The notes under the pieces: generated by a model
The model's database searches: none
Seen by the model: the letters and a program-made list of their open reading frames with translations, nothing else
What the model was told of the DNA's origin: nothing
In this document: positions 20,801 to 28,044 of the stretch, piece after piece
Layout: each line of letters opens with the position of its first letter
How positions within the stretch are numbered: the stretch's first letter is position 1
Source: a virus
DNA: 29,990 nucleotides
Reading direction: 5' to 3' (one strand)
Virus record (IMG/VR): IMGVR_UViG_3300046000_003939
Location: 1 to 29,990 of that record
Position numbers and translations under genes: made by a program

Positions 20801-21265
20801 TTGCTCTAACCAAGATGGGTTTGCAGGATCATTCCAAAGAATAGGAAGATTGCCTAAATTTACACCGTTCAAGTCAGTGATGTTCTGTGTAGTCTGGATG
20901 TTTACAACTTTTAGATAACCTTGAGCGGCTAAGTTACGCTTAGGTGTATAGGAAACTAAGTTAGCAAGTTTAATAACTGAGTCACGGCGTTCAGCAGTAT
21001 CAATAAAGTTTTCACGTGTATTTACGTCATTACGGAAAGCAAGACCTTGACCCATGAAAGCAATAATATCTAGCAGGGCGATAAATTCTGACGATTCTGT
21101 GAAATCGTTAAACGTTTCCGGGTAGTACACACGTAAGTAATCAATGAAACTTTTACGTAAAGTTTCATAATCATAACTTTTAAAATCGGCTTCGCGGAAG
21201 GTTTGGTAGATTGCTTGCCAATCGTTGACGCCAAATAATGCTGATTGTCTTGAACTTGTAGCCAT
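17891..21265 (-). CDS. 6: Baseplate wedge protein gp6 (baseplate J-like)
   Basis: This is the wedge protein that forms the ring around the baseplate hub and signals sheath contraction. The N-terminal block is diagnostic: YDYETLRKSFIDYLRVYYPE, then FTESSEFIALLDIIAFMGQG, then RENFIDTAERRDSVIKLANL and SYTPKR (about residues 30-110). The baseplate-J core follows with YVFGDGVFSQIPVGSYRAYV and RAPTRYYTQNRMVNGEDYN (about 340-455). The C-terminal dimerisation-type region has NWNFGDTFYFSELSAYLHDQ and ends in LTPAELQIA. At 1,124 residues it is much longer than T4 gp6 (about 660); the extra length is mainly central. The start at 21265 is preceded by an AAAGAGAA ribosome site. It lies between gp25 and the giant gene, matching W-J-I order. 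Identity is very likely; the role of the extra region is unknown. Confidence 0.93.
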   Translation of the reverse strand: MATSSRQSALFGVNDWQAIYQTFREADFKSYDYETLRKSFIDYLRVYYPETFNDFTESSEFIALLDIIAFMGQGLAFRNDVNTRENFIDTAERRDSVIKLANLVSYTPKRNLAAQGYLKVVNIQTTQNITDLNGVNLGNLPILWNDPANPSWLEQFNTIINAALVDTQRVGRPANVADLLGVTTSEYTLQIPTSALPIVPFNSTVDGITMNFELCSVTSVDADYMYEIPPAPSGRFNMLYRNDKLGYGSPNTGFFFYFKQGSLQNYDFNLQQQISNQVINIDIQGINNEDTWLYQLNANNGTRALWTKVDNIYADAYLQNETSNRTIFSVNSRFNDQVSYVFGDGVFSQIPVGSYRAYVRAGNALTYTIDPTEMQGITVSFSYINRVGKTEILTLGLELQLPVSNAQAREPLAQIKQRAPTRYYTQNRMVNGEDYNNFPYTLYSSIIKSKAINRSSIGVSKNLDILDPTGKYSSLNSFATDGALWQDDTTGYLSLTINTVGNIITFLTDTLGSVLSSNRVVQYYTQNFPQYSINAASGDGTVYWNASTVDANSLTGYFFNIVDGTDTSIPIGTYSTNNVKYITAGALIKFIAPSGFYFDSNNRLVAGIASPSDQTTIWTTVLSVTGDGYNNGQGNFANGTGPVTLNGYVPEGAILTTVLPSFDNSLSNEIVQECIIRMELQQNFSLVFNNSLTIAQDRWSIEQYDNANWFVRFQADISGNGRYTVTYRSLRYYFGSVEDTRFSFERDKLVYDPFSGKILQDFVNVLATNTQPNSNYPLSKNVSVNIVGQPVESDGYINDFEVEVASNDINNRGLIVNPDFFQTVTGYVTGGANTGIYVFFELLQDAINLTRYQIVPTTDVVQYQTKTQIEVAKYDYPQGQLFYAYGENIFWTTVQDNTVQTPFYVLIAQPQYSMKPGRQGLQFQYRHNSNNTTRIDPATTNIIDLYVVTQSYYTQYQNYIKDSTNTVPMPPKPTINELSEAYGQLNNYKMLTDSVVLNSVVFKPLFGPKATAALRATIKVIKASNTNASDSEIRSAVLTAMNAYFDINNWNFGDTFYFSELSAYLHDQVGELISSAVLVPNDPTMKFGDLYEIKSAPYEIFVNAATANDVLVIASLTPAELQIA

Positions 21266-21282
21266 AGTTATTCTCTTTTAAG

Positions 21283-21290
21283 TATTTATC
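21283..21290 (-). promoter_or_regulatory. T4-type late promoter-like box upstream of gp6
   Basis: Minus-strand GATAAATA differs at one base from the T4 late box TATAAATA. It lies 17 bases before the gp6 ATG and just after a terminator-like hairpin. Transcription starting 5-6 bases downstream would leave a short leader that keeps the AAAGAGAA ribosome site. The match is good in position but short. Confidence 0.45.
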
Positions 21291-21296
21291 ATACCT

Positions 21297-21318
21297 AAAA
21301 ACCGTGTTTTTTTCGGTT
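21297..21318 (-). terminator. Terminator-like hairpin between gp25 and gp6
   Basis: On the minus strand AACCG and CGGTT form a 5-bp stem around a 9-base A-rich loop, followed by a short T run. The stem overlaps the gp25 stop codon. The stem is short, so termination may be partial. Because the sequence is nearly symmetric, it could also act on the opposite strand. Confidence 0.4.
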
Positions 21319-21769
21319 AGTACTGAACTGCCGCTCTATTTGTGGCTTGGCTGAAGAATACACTAAGCAATCGAGCTTGATTGAAGGGAGCAACTGCAAC
21401 TTCTAATTCTAGTAAAATTCCATTTTCTTTTGGAAAAGCTTTGACTGAATTAAGCAATAATCTAGGATCGAGACTAGCCACACGTTTAATTTCGTTCTCT
21501 AGTTTATATTGTGTATCGGGTGTGTTTGGTTCAAACACAAAAGACCATATGGTAGTGCCATAACTGGGTTGACCAACTTTCTGACCTTGAGGAATATTTA
21601 ATGCGTTTAGAAAGTCTCGTACTACTAGTGGACTATCCACTAAACGAAACTTTTTACCAGTGGTAATGGGTTGAGTTATTCCACCAACCCCACCGTCATT
21701 ACCCGTAGCAACATTTGTTGACTTTGGGGCGTTTGCATTTATAGTACTGAATCCAATGTATTGAGACAT
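21317..21769 (-). CDS. 25: Baseplate wedge / sheath initiator gp25 (GPW/gp25 family)
   Basis: Small wedge protein (150 residues; T4 gp25 is 132) that primes sheath assembly and contacts gp6 and gp53. The N-terminal 35 residues look flexible and Gly-rich. The family core begins at GKKFRLVDSPLVVRDFLNAL and continues through QPSYGTTIWSFVFEP, then YKLENEIKRVASLDPRLLL, then ILLELEVAVAP. This is the gp25 order: beta hairpin, Tyr-Gly-x-x-x-Trp-x-x-x-Phe-Glu-Pro, helix with an Asp-Pro-Arg turn, final strands. The start at 21769 has AAGGTG about 12 bases upstream, overlapping the end of the spike gene. The gap to that gene is 18 bases. Identity is likely from motif and context together. Confidence 0.85.
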   Translation of the reverse strand: MSQYIGFSTINANAPKSTNVATGNDGGVGGITQPITTGKKFRLVDSPLVVRDFLNALNIPQGQKVGQPSYGTTIWSFVFEPNTPDTQYKLENEIKRVASLDPRLLLNSVKAFPKENGILLELEVAVAPFNQARLLSVFFSQATNRAAVQY

Positions 21770-21774
21770 GATAT

Positions 21775-21782
21775 TATTTATG
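21775..21782 (-). promoter_or_regulatory. Late promoter-like box immediately upstream of gp25
   Basis: Minus-strand CATAAATA is one base from TATAAATA but lies only 5 bases before the gp25 ATG. A transcript starting 5-6 bases downstream would begin at about the start codon and lack the AAGGTG ribosome site. It is therefore either a leaderless-message promoter or a chance match between the ribosome site and the ATG. Confidence 0.25.
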
Positions 21783-21787
21783 CACCT

Positions 21788-24700
21788 TTATCCTTGTCTA
21801 TAGCTGCCGTTAATCAACGGATATAATACATTACCCAAACTATCTACAGGTGAGCTACTACCATCAGATGCATATACTACTGAGGGTCCGCTATATCCTG
21901 GAAATACTGCTTCTTTTGGAGCAGGAGCATCGTTGATGAGAGTATCAACCTGATTCAATTTAGATTGCAATTCTTGACTCATTGCAATATACTCTTCCCT
22001 TGCGGCATCGACTTCAGGATCTCCTGCTGGTAATGATAATTCTAATGAATAGTATTCTTCCCTTGCAGAAATTACTTGTGTAGCTAGGTCATCTATTTCA
22101 TCAAAAATAGCATCAACTTGATCGTTCTGTTTCAAGAAAGCTTCCAATACTGCAACTGCTGATTCATTATCTTCACCAAACGTTGGTGCCGGTATTCTAG
22201 GATCACCTAATAATGATGTAATTTGAGCCTCAACTTGAGATAAGTCGTTAGTGTTCAACCCGATAGTAGGCATCTGTAATGCGCCGGCGCCACCAAATCC
22301 AATTGCTGCCATAGCGGCATTCAATGGACCCGCTTCTCCTGCTGTCAAATCACCCATAGCCAATGTAGTCAAGTTTTGTCCTTGAGTTTGTAAATCAGTC
22401 AATGATTGTGTTATCTTATTAGACACATCACCTAAACTTGGTAAACCGGGAAGACCTGAAGGTAAGCTAGGTAGACTTAATCCTGATGCTATTCCTAAAC
22501 CTGCCTTACCTTTAATGCTCTGTGGGAATGCTATCTTGTTAATGGATGCTGTCACTGCGTTAGTAATAATCGCATTCAATGCAGGATTCTTGGGTATACC
22601 TAACGAACCCAATGATTTGTTAACGATAGAGCCAACGCTTAGTTGTCCACCTGGTAAACCAAACAGACCTGTGCTTCTACTGTTTTTACCAAATACACCT
22701 GCAATTCTACCAGCAGAATTGATAATTGAACCGTAAGCACCTAATGTTGTGTTGATGTTTTTACTTGTAGCAAGTGCGTCTACTGCTCTAAAGATTTGTC
22801 CTGTATTGGATATTACACTATTGATCTTCTTAGTAGTACTTGCTAGTCTCTTGTTACCAAATACTGCGCCACCTCTACCAATACCACCAAACACACCTAA
22901 CAATCCACCGAGTGCTTGCGATGCATTCTTAGCATTAGCAATAACACCTAGACTACGGTTGACCTGTGTGGATACACCGATGATAGAGTTAACATCTCTT
23001 GCGGCTTTGGCTAATGACTTGTTACCTAATGCAGATCCTAATGTTCCCAAACTACCAATAACACCTGTCAATCCTGCTAGACCCTGTGATGAGTTCCTAG
23101 CACTATTTAGACGATTGATAGCAGTAATTCCACCTGAAACGGCACTTGTAACTTTAGCATATCTACCGCCTACAATTTGTCCTGCTGTACGTAGAACTTG
23201 TGCAGTTGTCAACAATGAATTCGATCTTAAAAGTGCAGAGTCCATTGTTGCAGATGATGTTGCTCTTAAGTTAGAAGGACCACGTGGTAATGCAGTCAAA
23301 GATGCGGCAATCAAACCAAATGCGGCTGCACTGGCGCCTCTGTTACTCATCCTAGACCCTGCAATTAATCCTGCTACAGGTAATGCCACGCCCAATATAG
23401 ATCCTAAACCACCTGTACTAGATTCTGCAAGTCCGGCAGCAAATTTACCTGAACTAATAGCGTTTGTAACTGGATTTGTGACTCCGGGTAGTCCAACACC
23501 CGGTAATGAGATGTTACCAGCCAATGAACCTAAGTTCTTAACTGCATTGATTGTATTGCTAAGTCCCGCAGTTGCGCCGGCCATAACTAGACCTGCAATA
23601 GAGGTTGATGATTCTTTACCAGACATCAACCCTGCGCTTGTCAATGCTGATTGTGATTGCTGGAAGTTAGAAACCATTCCATTAATCTGTGCAGATGGAT
23701 TGTTCACTAATGAAGTCAAGCTAGTAACACCGTCTTTGCCTGTAAACAAGTTAGTAGGTAGTGCCTGTGACAACGATGAACCACCCTGTACTAACGAATC
23801 TACTAAGCTTGATGAGCCGGGTTTCAATATTCCGGCTGCTTCAAGTTGCGCAGGAGATTGTGCAAATGAGCCAATTGCCGCTACTGAACCAGTAGCTGTT
23901 TCTACGATACCAGCACCTTGTGCGACTGCTTCTGCTGCCGGGCCAGTTGCCGCATTTGTAGCAACTGCACCAAGCATAGATCCAGTAGCTTGCGGATCTA
24001 TAGCTTCACTTACTGGTGGTGCATTTGGTACACTAGCCAATGCCGCTGGTTCTACTGGTGTTGTTGTAGGTGATACATCCGCGGATTGGTTTGCTTTTTC
24101 AACTTCTGCACTTGGAGCTTCGGGCAAGTTATCACTTGCATTTGGACTTGTTTCAACATTAACACCTTGATTAGCATTTGACCACGGGGCGTGTGCAGGA
24201 GTTCTTGTTGTAATACTCTTAAGTGTTCCAGGAGAGGCAATATATCCTTTTGTAGAATCAAACATTGTATCCGTTTGTGCCTTATCTGTCAATGGTGCAA
24301 CCGATGCAGGGGAAGCACCTTGACCTGTATTCAAATTAACCTTGCTTCCGTTAATGTAAAATGTACCACTAGATACTAGACTGCCTTCGCCACCTGATTC
24401 TAAGCTAAATGATCCTCCTATTTTATGGCCGTGAGTTCCAGTAGTTTCAATATTATAATCACTACCAATTAGGTGTTTAGATGATTTTTCAGACTGTATG
24501 AAAATATCTTCTGCTTTGATATTCAATTTTTTCTTGGCGTGAATGTTTATATCATTATCAGCATGAAAATTGATATCACCTTGTGTCCTTACGTTAAAGC
24601 TGTTAGTACAGAACATATCGATGGTACCTTCTTTGCCCATCTCAACCCATGATTGTCCGTTACTGTGAATGATGAAGATGGTTTGTCCATCATCGCTCAT

Positions 24701-25570
24701 TAAAATCTGATGTCCGGCTGCTGAACGTAATCTAATTAATTGGTCTCTACCAACCAAATCACCATCGTCTAAAACAATAGAGTGGCCACCTCTACGTGAG
24801 ATGACTGTCATTCCGGCTGCATCTTTACCTTGTGTTGCGGCAGTAGCAATAGAAGTATCATTATATCCGCCGGCAAAAATAGGTCTTCCCGGTGAGCTAA
24901 CACCCCACCCAATACGAGATGGACTCTCACGTTGAGCACTTGATGTGATCGTACCTCTTAATGTATCACGAATAAGACCTTGTTTGAATAGAATAGAAGC
25001 TTGATAGCTATGAATTGGTTTAGGTTCATCTAAGAAGTTATTGCCATCAGCAACCGCTTCATTATTCATATTGATATTTGTTACAGGAAGTTGTGTTGCA
25101 CCACCGTAACTGTTTGCTTCACCGTCATTGTTTGTGACAATATTTTCACTTGAACCAATAGCAGGTACCATGTGTAGTGCTTCTGCTTTAGGAGCACACC
25201 CGATATAGAATCCGTAGTTAGGGTCACCGTTAATGAAAATACAAATAACAGTAGTACCTAGATCAGGCGCACTATTCCAAACACCGTAACTAGCAGGGTT
25301 TGCAGTGAAATCACCTTCTCCGGTAGTACTTGCCGTTGGTTCAACAAATCCATAGAACGGACTCATATAAGAGACGGTTGCCCAACCGGCTGGATTATCA
25401 GGATCATCACTACCCAAATCAGAGATATAAACTTGAATACGACCGGTACGTGTAGGATCAATATTGTTTTTAACTATACCTAGTACCGGTACATTTCTTA
25501 CTACACCGCCGCCGGCGTCGGGTTGACTTGCTTTTGACGCCCCGGTCTGTTTAATAATATTCTCAGCCAT
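21788..25570 (-). CDS. 5: Baseplate central spike gp5-like, without evident lysozyme domain and with a long Ala/Gly/Ser-rich extension
   Basis: This is the spike at the tip of the tail tube that pierces the cell envelope. The N-terminal OB-fold region (about residues 24-135) has VPVLGIVKNNIDP, TGRIQVYISDLG and WATVSYMSPFYG, then APDLGTTVICIFINGDPNYG and FYIGC, as in gp5/VgrG proteins. A spike beta-helix follows (about 255-420): GHSIVLDDGD, RLRSAAGHQILMSDDGQTIF, then alternating strands such as GDINFHADNDINIHAKKKLN. T4 gp5 has a lysozyme domain between these; only about 120 linker-like residues are present here. Residues about 430-1260 are an Ala/Gly/Ser/Leu-rich extension with three tandem repeats and a predicted coiled coil near 1150-1220. 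The start at 25570 has GGGAG seven bases upstream and overlaps the upstream gene by 8 bases. Identity of the first 420 residues is firm; the extension has no recognised function. Confidence 0.88.
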   Translation of the reverse strand: MAENIIKQTGASKASQPDAGGGVVRNVPVLGIVKNNIDPTRTGRIQVYISDLGSDDPDNPAGWATVSYMSPFYGFVEPTASTTGEGDFTANPASYGVWNSAPDLGTTVICIFINGDPNYGFYIGCAPKAEALHMVPAIGSSENIVTNNDGEANSYGGATQLPVTNINMNNEAVADGNNFLDEPKPIHSYQASILFKQGLIRDTLRGTITSSAQRESPSRIGWGVSSPGRPIFAGGYNDTSIATAATQGKDAAGMTVISRRGGHSIVLDDGDLVGRDQLIRLRSAAGHQILMSDDGQTIFIIHSNGQSWVEMGKEGTIDMFCTNSFNVRTQGDINFHADNDINIHAKKKLNIKAEDIFIQSEKSSKHLIGSDYNIETTGTHGHKIGGSFSLESGGEGSLVSSGTFYINGSKVNLNTGQGASPASVAPLTDKAQTDTMFDSTKGYIASPGTLKSITTRTPAHAPWSNANQGVNVETSPNASDNLPEAPSAEVEKANQSADVSPTTTPVEPAALASVPNAPPVSEAIDPQATGSMLGAVATNAATGPAAEAVAQGAGIVETATGSVAAIGSFAQSPAQLEAAGILKPGSSSLVDSLVQGGSSLSQALPTNLFTGKDGVTSLTSLVNNPSAQINGMVSNFQQSQSALTSAGLMSGKESSTSIAGLVMAGATAGLSNTINAVKNLGSLAGNISLPGVGLPGVTNPVTNAISSGKFAAGLAESSTGGLGSILGVALPVAGLIAGSRMSNRGASAAAFGLIAASLTALPRGPSNLRATSSATMDSALLRSNSLLTTAQVLRTAGQIVGGRYAKVTSAVSGGITAINRLNSARNSSQGLAGLTGVIGSLGTLGSALGNKSLAKAARDVNSIIGVSTQVNRSLGVIANAKNASQALGGLLGVFGGIGRGGAVFGNKRLASTTKKINSVISNTGQIFRAVDALATSKNINTTLGAYGSIINSAGRIAGVFGKNSRSTGLFGLPGGQLSVGSIVNKSLGSLGIPKNPALNAIITNAVTASINKIAFPQSIKGKAGLGIASGLSLPSLPSGLPGLPSLGDVSNKITQSLTDLQTQGQNLTTLAMGDLTAGEAGPLNAAMAAIGFGGAGALQMPTIGLNTNDLSQVEAQITSLLGDPRIPAPTFGEDNESAVAVLEAFLKQNDQVDAIFDEIDDLATQVISAREEYYSLELSLPAGDPEVDAAREEYIAMSQELQSKLNQVDTLINDAPAPKEAVFPGYSGPSVVYASDGSSSPVDSLGNVLYPLINGSYRQG
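22680..23125 (-). repeat. Three tandem ~56-residue repeats in the spike extension
   Basis: Copies begin near NSARNSSQGLAGLTGVIGS (about 23095), NAKNASQALGGLLGVFGG (about 22930) and TSKNINTTLGAYGSI (about 22763). Each has a matched downstream segment: LGNKSLAKAARDVNSIIG, FGNKRLASTTKKINSVIS and FGKNSRSTGLFG. The period is about 165-170 bases. Similarity is clear between the first two copies and weaker in the third. The repeats are Gly/Ala-rich with amphipathic stretches, suggesting a flexible or helical array. Confidence 0.65.
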
Positions 25571-27725
25571 TATTATCTCCCGACAACTCTTCCGGTGAAA
25601 CTATTCCGGCTGATTCACCACTTGATCCGCTACTTGGTGGAGGGTCTGTTGTAAGACCGGTTGATCTGTTTTGTAATTGTTGATTTTCAGTATCAGCGTA
25701 CTCTTTATTTTCTGTCTCTCTCATTTGTTCAGACATTTTAAGACCATCAACATCTGGAAAGGTGTTAATAGCCATGTTAATTTCTTGAGTAAACTTGCCA
25801 CCTCTAAACATATGTTTGATATCTTTGACTTGGTAACTAATAGCACCATTTAATTGTTCTGCTACTTTTACTGGATAATCCCAAAGCATAAGTTTATCAT
25901 TGATGTTCATCACACCTGTACTATTATTGTAATCAACTGCTTCTAAAAATTTTATCTCAACAAATATTTGACCTGAGTTTGATTGTATTGTGTATCCATC
26001 ATTACCATAGAATGATTTAGCATCACCCGATGAATATTCAGGGTTAGCTAACCAATCAGGGTCTCCTAAGATTTCAATCTTAGCATCGGCCCAAGCTCCA
26101 GGGTCATATAAATCAGTAACAACACTGTTCTGCGCTTCCATACCCACATCTAATTTACCTAAACGGTCTGCTTTTTGTCTTTTACCAAATACTAAAGGTA
26201 TGTTTGCTTTACCACCAGTTGAAGCCGAAGATGCACTATCACCAGATAGTGCTACAGTAAAGTAAGTATTATTCATCGTCTGTTCATACTTTACAATCTC
26301 AGAGTTTTGACCTGTCCACCAATACTCATACCGTTTTACTGCACCGTAGTAAGGTGTAGTCTTGTCTGCATAAGCTGATTTCAATATAGGAATCTCATAT
26401 GTTTTTACTTGGTAGGTGATATTGTACACCCAATCTTTAGATTTTCTATCAAACTTAATGTCCTCAATTTTAGGCATAACAGTAAACCACTTTAAACGTT
26501 TCTTACTGTCAATTTTTTCAGAACTATTAGAGTTTGTTTTTGCATCCGGTGATTCTTCGGTAGTGTATACTTCTTTCAATCCGTTAACCAAATAATCACT
26601 TTGTTTGATAACGCTTGTAATTGCTTGTATGATTGGAGTAGCACCATTGAATGCCATTGTGCGTTCTTTACTATTAGGCTGCGCCTTAATTTCAAGACTT
26701 GAGTTTACGGTAGATTTATCGCTTGGCTCTGCCATAGGCCACTTAATCTTACTAACGTCGGCTGAGCTAACGATAGTAGATGCGGCAATCTCTTGTGCAT
26801 CATCAAAATATTCTACCTTATAAGTAGTTGCAAATTCCTTGTCTCCGCTTTTAACTAAGGCTTCCTGATCTTTAGTCACTTTAGCCATTAGTTTATCAAG
26901 AATGTCACCTACAGTATTACCTGTTAGTTGATTAGCACCTTTGTCAATAATTCCTCGTTTTTGACCTATCGCACCTGATATTTCAGTATGAGTAGCTTTA
27001 ATGTTATATACAGTTGTTTTTCCATCTATCTTAAACTTTAGTTCAGTTATCTCAATATTATAGAATCGTTGAAACGTTGGATCTGAGCCTCCAAGTCTCT
27101 CATTGATATAAGAAGATTGTGTAATCAATCTTCCGGCGGGATCATAACCTAAGAATTTGATTCCTAAAATGAAGAATTGTTTAGATGCGTTCTGTGAATC
27201 TTTAAAGTTTGTAGTTGCTGAATACTGATCCAATGCGTCTTTTGCTCTTTTTAAATTAGTAATGAACGAAAGACCATAAGCTTCAGTAATATTAAACGTC
27301 ATGTCTACGTTTGTTGTTGGGCCACCTGTACTTGCACCGTTAACCGCAGAGTTGATGACTAAATTGTCAATAAAATAATCAAAGTGGAATCCCGGTGCTC
27401 TTACTGAAGGATCTTCTATACCACCACTTTGTGCAATTAGATACGCGCCGCCACCGCCTTCGTTACGGTCGTTTACTAAAAATATGTTTTTTCTACCGGT
27501 ATTATTAAATTCTTCATAGGCGTCAGGACTTATCATATACAATGACAATTGATATGTATAACTTGAGTACAAACTTAATGGATTGTACTGTCTGACACCA
27601 ATACCAAATTCGTTTGTATCTGTACCAGAAGAACCTGCTTGTGTAGTGCCGGCGCTGGATACTTCGTCTGGACCGTCACCGTAATCGCCAATTACATTTC
27701 CCAATTCATCATAGATAACTGCCAT
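25563..27725 (-). CDS. Baseplate hub-like protein (gp27/gpD-type, tentative)
   Basis: 720 residues. I infer a tail-hub role: the ring that joins the tail tube to the spike. Supporting motifs are GATPIIQAITSVIKQSDYLV (about residues 365-385), typical of the helix in hub proteins, and a C-terminal block with AKIEILGDPDWLA, then GQIFVEIKFLEAVDYN and YQVKDIKHMFRGGKFTQEIN, which resembles the end of contractile-tail hub proteins. A Tyr/Trp-rich strand pair (YEYWWTGQNSEIVKYEQTMN) lies near 470-490. It directly precedes and overlaps the spike gene by 8 bases, as hub and spike are adjacent in injection systems. T4 gp27 is about 391 residues, so this is far longer. The start at 27725 is one base after the gp53 stop and has only a weak AGG. 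The coding call is sure, the function moderate. Confidence 0.6.
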   Translation of the reverse strand: MAVIYDELGNVIGDYGDGPDEVSSAGTTQAGSSGTDTNEFGIGVRQYNPLSLYSSYTYQLSLYMISPDAYEEFNNTGRKNIFLVNDRNEGGGGAYLIAQSGGIEDPSVRAPGFHFDYFIDNLVINSAVNGASTGGPTTNVDMTFNITEAYGLSFITNLKRAKDALDQYSATTNFKDSQNASKQFFILGIKFLGYDPAGRLITQSSYINERLGGSDPTFQRFYNIEITELKFKIDGKTTVYNIKATHTEISGAIGQKRGIIDKGANQLTGNTVGDILDKLMAKVTKDQEALVKSGDKEFATTYKVEYFDDAQEIAASTIVSSADVSKIKWPMAEPSDKSTVNSSLEIKAQPNSKERTMAFNGATPIIQAITSVIKQSDYLVNGLKEVYTTEESPDAKTNSNSSEKIDSKKRLKWFTVMPKIEDIKFDRKSKDWVYNITYQVKTYEIPILKSAYADKTTPYYGAVKRYEYWWTGQNSEIVKYEQTMNNTYFTVALSGDSASSASTGGKANIPLVFGKRQKADRLGKLDVGMEAQNSVVTDLYDPGAWADAKIEILGDPDWLANPEYSSGDAKSFYGNDGYTIQSNSGQIFVEIKFLEAVDYNNSTGVMNINDKLMLWDYPVKVAEQLNGAISYQVKDIKHMFRGGKFTQEINMAINTFPDVDGLKMSEQMRETENKEYADTENQQLQNRSTGLTTDPPPSSGSSGESAGIVSPEELSGDNNG

Positions 27726-27726
27726 G

Positions 27727-28044
27727 TTATATACCTAAGGATCTCTTTAGTGTGTCTAATTTGGGTAAGTAAATTTCTATCCCTGCTACAAAGTCAAAAT
27801 ATGGATCTTTGAGTCTGTTTGGATTACGTTGTGCGAATACCCACCACAACCTGCTATCCGAATATAAGTCATATGCCAATATGTCAGGTCTAAATTCGTA
27901 GACAGGAGTGATAGTCCAAAAAACATCAGAAGCTAACGCAGGAATTGCACGATTTACCATTACATCCAAAAACTTTTTATTAACAACATCAGTTGTGTAA
28001 TAAGGACTAGTTGTTGGATACAATCCGTTATCAATTGAAGCCAT
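27727..28044 (-). CDS. 53: Baseplate wedge protein gp53-like
   Basis: 105 residues; T4 gp53 is 196, so this is a short form. The core reads FRPDILAYDLYSDSRLWWVF followed by AQRNPNRLKDPYFDF and VAGIEIYLP. The Tyr-x-Leu-Tyr-x-Asp-x-x-Leu-Trp-Trp-Val pattern, then Asn-Pro, then a Gly-x-x-Ile-x-x-Pro strand, is shared by gp53-type wedge and LysM-like tail proteins that clamp wedges together around the hub. The ATG overlaps the upstream stop codon by one base (TAATG) and has a strong GGAGGT eight bases upstream, so translation is probably coupled. Identity is likely. Confidence 0.82.
   Translation of the reverse strand: MASIDNGLYPTTSPYYTTDVVNKKFLDVMVNRAIPALASDVFWTITPVYEFRPDILAYDLYSDSRLWWVFAQRNPNRLKDPYFDFVAGIEIYLPKLDTLKRSLGI

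Noticed and set aside
22749-24170. A 473-codon open frame on the plus strand
   Set aside because: It lies exactly opposite the Ala/Gly/Ser-rich extension of the spike gene, whose codon pattern gives few stops on the other strand. The translation is Leu/Pro/Ala-rich without domain pattern, and no ribosome site or promoter was seen.
24052-24379. Short frames on both strands inside the spike extension
   Set aside because: They are shadows of the spike frame with no start signals or recognisable product.
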